A stretch of 24,348 nt of DNA from Candidatus Microgenomates bacterium (GTDB lineage Bacteria; Patescibacteriota; Microgenomatia; 2-02-FULL-39-11), in NCBI GenBank assembly GCA_022866885.1, contig JALHWS010000003.1, forward strand, positions 1 through 24,348. The letters run 5' to 3'. Made by a program: the position numbers and the translations under genes. Under the pieces are notes generated by a model. It did no database searches, was not told the origin of the DNA, and worked only from the letters and a program-made list of their open reading frames with translations. Positions within the stretch are counted from its first letter, which is position 1. Each line of letters starts with the position of its first letter. Of this stretch, positions 21,112 through 24,348 are shown in pieces.

Positions 21112-21119
21112 ACTATCAC
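21102..21119. promoter_or_regulatory. Candidate operator dyad over the -10 box
   Basis: GTGATA-AAACAC-TATCAC is a perfect 6-bp inverted repeat covering the -10 box and ending one base before the start codon at 21121. The position suits a repressor site; the regulator is unknown. Confidence 0.35.
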
Positions 21120-21120
21120 C

Positions 21121-21765
21121 ATGGAAATCACTTATTTGGGACATTCTGCCTTTCGGATAAAAGGGAAAAAGACCAGTATCGTTACCGATCCGTTTGATCC
21201 GGCGGTGACAGGATTTAAAATACCTTCGGTCCAAGCGGATATCGTTACTGTTTCCCACGAACATAAAGATCATAACAACATTAAAGCCGTTTCAGGAGAA
21301 CCTCTGGTGATATCCGGACCGGGCGAATATGAAGTCAAGGGAGTGAGAATTACCGGTCTACGGACATACCACGACAATACCAAAGGAGGGGAGAGAGGAT
21401 ATAACACGGTTTACCGGATAGAGATCGACAATGTCGCCATCGTCCATCTTGGCGACCTAGGACATAAACTTTCAGATAAAGAAATCGAAATATTGGACGG
21501 AGTGGATATCCTGATGATTCCGGTCGGTGGAACTTACACCATCAATGCGGCGGAAGCAGTAGAAGTTATTTCACACCTGGAACCGAAAGTGATTATCCCG
21601 ATGCATTATAAGTCTGATAAACATAAAAACGATGATGGTGAAAAGTTGGATGAATTATCCGTTTTTCTCAAAGAAATGGGCAAGGAGGGACTAGCACCGG
21701 TACCGAAGTTAGTTATATCAAAAGATAAATTACCTTTAGAATCAATGGTAGTAATATTTGAATAA
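21121..21765 (+). CDS. Metallo-beta-lactamase-fold hydrolase (UPF0173/UlaG-like)
   Basis: 214 residues. It opens with MEITYLGHSAFRIKGKKTSIVTDPF, typical of the MBL-fold UPF0173/UlaG-like group. The metal-binding motif is HEHKDH (46-51), followed by HLGDLGHKLS (third ligand region) and IIPMHYKSD (final His). Members cleave phosphodiester or lactone bonds; the substrate of this one is unknown. No signal peptide is present, so it is cytoplasmic. It is a single gene with a near-leaderless start and a possible operator over its promoter. Confidence 0.85.
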   Translation: MEITYLGHSAFRIKGKKTSIVTDPFDPAVTGFKIPSVQADIVTVSHEHKDHNNIKAVSGEPLVISGPGEYEVKGVRITGLRTYHDNTKGGERGYNTVYRIEIDNVAIVHLGDLGHKLSDKEIEILDGVDILMIPVGGTYTINAAEAVEVISHLEPKVIIPMHYKSDKHKNDDGEKLDELSVFLKEMGKEGLAPVPKLVISKDKLPLESMVVIFE

Positions 21766-21880
21766 ATTCAAAATTCAAACATCAAACATCAAATCAAACT
21801 CAAAATTCAAAATAACCTTAATCATTCAGTCATTTGAATTTGATTTGTCATTTGAATTTTGTCATTTTAATTTTTAACAT
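21766..21880. repeat. AT-rich inverted-repeat block between the MBL gene and dnaB
   Basis: The left half iterates CAAAATTCAAA and CATCAAA units, and the right half (21828-21865) carries the complementary TCATTTGAATTT and TTTGAATTTTG units, so the block can fold back on itself. It also holds the putative dnaB promoter. Confidence 0.55.
21845..21873 (+). promoter_or_regulatory. Putative dnaB promoter
   Basis: TTGTCA (21845-21850), 17 bases, TAATTT (21868-21873); the ATG at 21881 follows after 7 bases. The region is AT-rich, so a chance match is possible, but the spacing fits the pattern of the other genes. Confidence 0.4.
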
Positions 21881-23206
21881 ATGACAGAAGCCCGTATTCC
21901 TCCCCATGATGAGCAGGCGGAAGCTTCCGTTTTAGGAGCTATTCTGATAAATAAAGACGCCATTGCCGATGTCATCGAATTTATCAAGCCGGATTTTTTT
22001 TATAAAGACAGCCACAGCCGGATATATGAGGCGATGACGGCTCTTTTTGAAAAGCATGAACCGATCGATATCGTGACGGTGACCGCCCAGCTTAAAAAAA
22101 TGGGTAAGTACAAAGAAATCGGCGGAGCCACCTACCTGACTGACCTGACCAATATTGTTCCTACGTCTGCCAATATCGAAGTTTACGGCCGGATTGTGGC
22201 CGACCATTTTTTGAGAAGAAGACTGATTGATATTTCCGCAAACGTCACTCAAAACGCTTTTAACGAAAAGGAAGAAGCTAAACAAGTTTTAGATCAGGCT
22301 GAAGCGGAAATTCTCAATGTCGCCCAGCAAAGGTCACATAAAGATTTTATCCTGATCAAAGATGCCCTGGCCGAAAGTTTTGACCGGCTTGATGAATTGC
22401 ATAAAAAAGGCGGCGGTTTCCGCGGTGTGCAGACCGGTTTCAACGATTTGGATAACAAACTGGCCGGGATGCAGGATTCGAATTTACTGATATTGGCTGC
22501 CAGACCGGGTCAGGGAAAGACGGCCTTCGCTTTAAACATCGCCCAATATGTGGCCGTTCATTCCAAACAGACAGTCGGCTTTTTCTCCCTTGAAATGAGC
22601 AAGGAAGAGTTGGTTGACCGGCTTTTAGTTTCACAGGCTGATGTTGACGCCTGGAGGCTGAAGACCGGCCGTTTAGACGATAATGATTTTTCCAGGTTAT
22701 CCGAGGCGATGGGGGAGTTGGCGGAAGCGCCGCTTTATATCGATGATACACCGGGACTTAACATTTTTGAGATGCGCACCAAAGCCAGAAGACTACAGGC
22801 TAACCACAACCTAAAATTTATTGTTGTCGATTATTTACAACTGATGGATTCAGGCCGGCGTTTCGACAACCGGGTGCAGGAAGTCTCCATGATTTCCCAG
22901 TCTTTGAAAAATCTCGCCAGGGAACTAAAAATCCCGGTTATGGCCGTTTCCCAGCTTTCCCGGGCGGTAGAATCGCGGGGAAGTAAAGTGCCGCAGCTGG
23001 CCGACCTTCGCGAGTCAGGAGCCATCGAACAGGATGCCGATGTGGTAATGTTTATCTACAGAGTCGAACAGGATGTTGAAAACTGGGAACAGCAGATCGT
23101 CAAACTGGCCATCGCCAAGCACCGAAACGGAGCTTTGGGCGAAATAGACCTCATTTTCAAAGGCGACCGCATCCGCTTCTACGGGATAGAGAAAAAGAGG
23201 GAGTAA
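21881..23206 (+). CDS. dnaB: Replicative DNA helicase DnaB
   Basis: A 441-residue hexameric helicase that unwinds DNA at the replication fork. The N-terminal helical domain (PPHDEQAEASVLGAILIN ... NIVPTSANIEVYGRIV) is followed by a linker helix and the RecA-like domain. Walker A is ARPGQGKTA (207-215), Walker B lies in FIVVDYLQLM, and VSQLSRAVESR and LADLRESGAIEQDADVVMFIYR are the family's later motifs. No intein is present. The length is normal. It has no Shine-Dalgarno and a promoter 7 bases from the ATG. The convergent toxin gene ends 2 bases beyond its stop. Confidence 0.97.
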   Translation: MTEARIPPHDEQAEASVLGAILINKDAIADVIEFIKPDFFYKDSHSRIYEAMTALFEKHEPIDIVTVTAQLKKMGKYKEIGGATYLTDLTNIVPTSANIEVYGRIVADHFLRRRLIDISANVTQNAFNEKEEAKQVLDQAEAEILNVAQQRSHKDFILIKDALAESFDRLDELHKKGGGFRGVQTGFNDLDNKLAGMQDSNLLILAARPGQGKTAFALNIAQYVAVHSKQTVGFFSLEMSKEELVDRLLVSQADVDAWRLKTGRLDDNDFSRLSEAMGELAEAPLYIDDTPGLNIFEMRTKARRLQANHNLKFIVVDYLQLMDSGRRFDNRVQEVSMISQSLKNLARELKIPVMAVSQLSRAVESRGSKVPQLADLRESGAIEQDADVVMFIYRVEQDVENWEQQIVKLAIAKHRNGALGEIDLIFKGDRIRFYGIEKKRE

Positions 23207-23207
23207 A

Positions 23208-23447
23208 TTAATACGCTGACTGGCGGTGGGTGACGGAGAAAACAATTATTTCTGTCTTTTCAATTTCATATATTATCCTGTAAGGCCAGGCACGCAGTGA
23301 TCTCAATCCTTCAAGTTCTCCTTTTAAGACTTTTCCAGAGTGTGGGGTTTGGGCAAGCAATTCAAGTTTTCTGATGATTTTTTTCTTTTCAGAAAGAGGG
23401 AGTTTTTTTATTTGTTTGACCGCTTCTGGTTTATATGCGAGTTGCAT
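23208..23447 (-). CDS. RelE/ParE-superfamily toxin
   Basis: A 79-residue basic protein with the RelE toxin pattern: YKPEAVKQIKKLPLSEKKKIIRKLELL (two N-terminal helices), then GVLKGELEGLRSLRAW-like (KVLKGELEGLRSLRAWPYRIIYEIE) and a final EIIVFSVTHRQSAY. It is predicted to be a ribosome-dependent mRNA endonuclease. It lies 3 bases downstream of its antitoxin gene on the same strand and converges on dnaB. It looks complete. It is clearly different from the toxin at 1609, so the window carries two independent modules. Confidence 0.85.
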   Translation of the reverse strand: MQLAYKPEAVKQIKKLPLSEKKKIIRKLELLAQTPHSGKVLKGELEGLRSLRAWPYRIIYEIEKTEIIVFSVTHRQSAY

Positions 23448-23450
23448 CTC

Positions 23451-23732
23451 TTATCCTGATAATCCGACAGCTTTTAACATTTTTTGATGGGGAATGGCCT
23501 TTTTTTGCTTTCTGGCTTTTCTGATTGATGCAATTTCACCTTTATTGGAAAGAATATCTAATGTTTCCTGCCAGGCTTCAAGTTCGGCTTTATTCACGAG
23601 AATTACCGGGTTGGCTCCCTGAAGAGTAATTTCATAAGCTTTAAGACCGGTAGATGCCGACTTGATGAGGTTATAAAGGTTGGCTCTGGCCTGACTCGCT
23701 GTCAGCGTCTGGTAATCAGAAGAGATATTCAT
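23451..23732 (-). CDS. Phd/YefM-family antitoxin
   Basis: 93 residues. The N-terminal part, LTASQARANLYNLIKSASTG (10-29), followed by YEITLQGANPVILVNKAELEAWQETLDIL, is the Phd/YefM fold that binds operator DNA. The charged C-terminal tail (IRKARKQKKAIPHQ) neutralises the toxin. The gene precedes its toxin by 3 bases. Its promoter overlaps a perfect inverted repeat (23747-23766), as expected for autorepression. Confidence 0.85.
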   Translation of the reverse strand: MNISSDYQTLTASQARANLYNLIKSASTGLKAYEITLQGANPVILVNKAELEAWQETLDILSNKGEIASIRKARKQKKAIPHQKMLKAVGLSG

Positions 23733-23745
23733 AATCTTATATCTT

Positions 23746-23774
23746 ATCGTACGTTATTCCGTACGAGTTGTCAA
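23746..23774 (-). promoter_or_regulatory. Promoter of the YefM/RelE pair
   Basis: On the minus strand, TTGACA (23774-23769), 17 bases, TACGAT (23751-23746). The start codon at 23732 follows after 13 bases. Confidence 0.6.
23747..23766. promoter_or_regulatory. Probable autoregulatory operator of the toxin-antitoxin pair
   Basis: TCGTACG / CGTACGA arms (7 bp, perfect) separated by 6 bases, overlapping the -10 box and spacer. Phd/YefM antitoxins bind palindromes at this position. Confidence 0.6.
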
Positions 23775-23787
23775 GAGCTCTTGTGGA

Positions 23788-23858
23788 ACGTAATAAATTG
23801 CTGTGCAATTTAAACGTTCCTACCACGTTTAAATTTTACTATGTAAAATTTATTACGT
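23788..23858. repeat. Nested multi-hairpin palindrome beside tRNA-Leu
   Basis: A 12-bp outer pairing (ACGTAATAAATT at 23788-23799 with AATTTATTACGT at 23847-23858) encloses three alternative hairpins. These are AAATTGC-TGT-GCAATTT (23795-23811), an 11-bp stem AATTTAAACGT / ACGTTTAAATT with a 7-base loop (23807-23835), and AAATTTTA-CTATG-TAAAATTT (23831-23851). The outer arm touches the CCA end of the tRNA gene. It may serve as the tRNA 3' trailer or terminator, or be an insertion. Confidence 0.6.
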
Positions 23859-23946
23859 GGTGCCGAGGGAGGGAATCGAACCCTCATGAGCTTTGAGGCC
23901 CACAGGTTTTTGAGACCTGCGCGTCTACCAATTCCGCCACCTCGGC
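23858..23946 (-). tRNA. tRNA-Leu (anticodon CAA)
   Basis: 89 bases including an encoded CCA. The acceptor stem is GCCGAGG / CCTCGGC with discriminator A. The anticodon stem CAGGT / ACCTG holds the loop CTCAAAA, so the anticodon is CAA, reading UUG. The long variable arm and T arm (GAGGG-TTCGATT-CCCTC) are typical of leucine tRNAs. The minus-strand promoter lies at 23966-23995. Confidence 0.96.
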
Positions 23947-23953
23947 TGAAGGA

Positions 23954-23982
23954 TTGACTCTTCTGATTATATTTTGTATAAG
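23954..23982 (+). promoter_or_regulatory. Promoter of the leucyl aminopeptidase gene
   Basis: TTGACT (23954-23959), 17 bases, TATAAG (23977-23982), 15 bases before the ATG at 23998. It is interleaved with the tRNA promoter on the other strand. Confidence 0.55.
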
Positions 23983-23995
23983 TAGAGTAAGTCAA
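23966..23995 (-). promoter_or_regulatory. Promoter of tRNA-Leu
   Basis: On the minus strand, TTGACT (23995-23990), 18 bases, TATAAT (23971-23966). Predicted transcription start is ~12 bases before the tRNA 5' end. Confidence 0.6.
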
Positions 23996-23997
23996 AT

Positions 23998-24348
23998 ATG
24001 AAATTTACCTTAAAGCCGACTGATCCGGGAAAGATAGAAGCTGATGTGTTGCTCATTTTTTCCTGGGAAGACAGTCCCTTTGAAATTCCTCATTTCAATG
24101 TTCAATTCAATCAACATGTCATCGAAACCGCCAAACGGGAAAATTTTGAAGGCAAATCCGGTCAATCCATTACCGTTTCCACCCAAGGTGTGATTTCTTC
24201 TTACAAACTGGTTTTGGTAGGGCTTGGTAAAAAAGGGGATTTTAACCTTTTCAAATTATTCAAAACGGTCGCGGAAGGTGTGAAAATTACCCGGACAGTC
24301 AAGCCGGCCAAAATCGCCATCCATATCCCTCATGATTGGATGGAAAAA
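23998..24348 (+). CDS. pepA: Leucyl aminopeptidase (M17), N-terminal part
   Basis: 117 codons are visible before the window ends. The protein starts MKFTLKPTDPGKIEADVLL and contains ETAKRENFEGKSGQSITVST, YKLVLVGLGKKGDFNL and FKLFKTVAEGVKIT. These are the glycine-rich turn and helix typical of the N-terminal, non-catalytic domain of cytosol aminopeptidases. The catalytic M17 domain would lie beyond the window, so activity cannot be confirmed. The protein would remove N-terminal residues from peptides in the cytoplasm. The promoter overlaps the divergent tRNA-Leu promoter; no Shine-Dalgarno is visible. Confidence 0.8.
   Translation, partial: MKFTLKPTDPGKIEADVLLIFSWEDSPFEIPHFNVQFNQHVIETAKRENFEGKSGQSITVSTQGVISSYKLVLVGLGKKGDFNLFKLFKTVAEGVKITRTVKPAKIAIHIPHDWMEK

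Noticed and set aside
23966..23995. A toxin-antitoxin or tRNA attachment site (att) with a direct repeat of the tRNA 3' end
   Set aside because: I found no second copy of the tRNA-Leu 3' end in the window and no integrase gene.
1..24348. CRISPR array, insertion-sequence transposase or prophage genes
   Set aside because: No regularly spaced direct repeats, no transposase or integrase motifs and no phage structural genes were seen.
1..24348. Recoded UGA (as in some CPR lineages)
   Set aside because: Genes such as the SAM-hydrolase-like gene, prs and cysS end at TGA in the right place, and no gene needs read-through.

Overview
The window looks like a piece of a Patescibacteria (Candidate Phyla Radiation) genome, most likely from the Microgenomates side. 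This is inferred from gene content and style, not from a database search. The genes are short and densely packed, many overlap by 1-4 bases, and most have no Shine-Dalgarno sequence. The rpsF-ssb-rpsR cluster lacks rplI. Several small proteins are of a kind I cannot assign, and palindromic repeats are scattered between and inside genes. TAA, TAG and TGA all end genes, so the genetic code is standard.

Layout. (1) 1-1260: a GC-rich minus-strand gene running off the left edge. It encodes a secreted protein whose last ~85 visible residues match the C-terminal tail of penicillin acylases. It lies behind a long, hairpin-rich untranslated stretch with its own promoter. (2) 1282-1902: a RelB/RelE-type toxin-antitoxin pair. 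(3) 1908-5141: a divergent SAM-hydrolase-like protein, PRPP synthetase, a GIY-YIG endonuclease gene bracketed by inverted hairpin repeats, RecR and a DUF59 Fe-S assembly protein. (4) 5192-9016: an unassigned small protein, CysS carrying an in-frame repeat insertion, a 5'-nucleotidase-like HAD protein and a convergent membrane-anchored alpha/beta hydrolase. (5) 9166-14579: a VKOR-DsbA disulfide pair, rpsF-ssb-rpsR plus an unknown gene, then the surface proteases CtpA and HtrA. (6) 14551-18838, minus strand: rpmE with a short release factor 1, and M24 peptidase-hisS-EamA transporter. (7) 18890-21765: inositol monophosphatase, two membrane or exported proteins in an operon, and a beta-lactamase-fold hydrolase. 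(8) 21881-24348: DnaB helicase, a YefM/RelE toxin-antitoxin pair, a multi-hairpin palindrome, tRNA-Leu(CAA) and the start of a leucyl aminopeptidase.

Two patterns tie the window together. First, at least ten genes have a sigma70-like -10 box only 7-17 bases before the start codon, which predicts leaderless or nearly leaderless mRNAs. Second, a family of palindromic elements with TGTCATTGCGAG-type inverted ends occurs five times. Two copies lie inside protein-coding sequence (cysS and the signal peptide of an exported protein). Smaller pieces of the same palindromic vocabulary sit in frame inside recR and the M24 peptidase gene. This resembles the Rickettsia palindromic elements in behaviour, though I see no sequence relation.

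Functionally, the window combines housekeeping (translation, replication, repair, nucleotide supply) with envelope work. VKOR-DsbA would make disulfides in exported proteins, and CtpA and HtrA would police them. The two toxin-antitoxin modules, the GIY-YIG unit and the palindromic elements are the mobile or selfish fraction.
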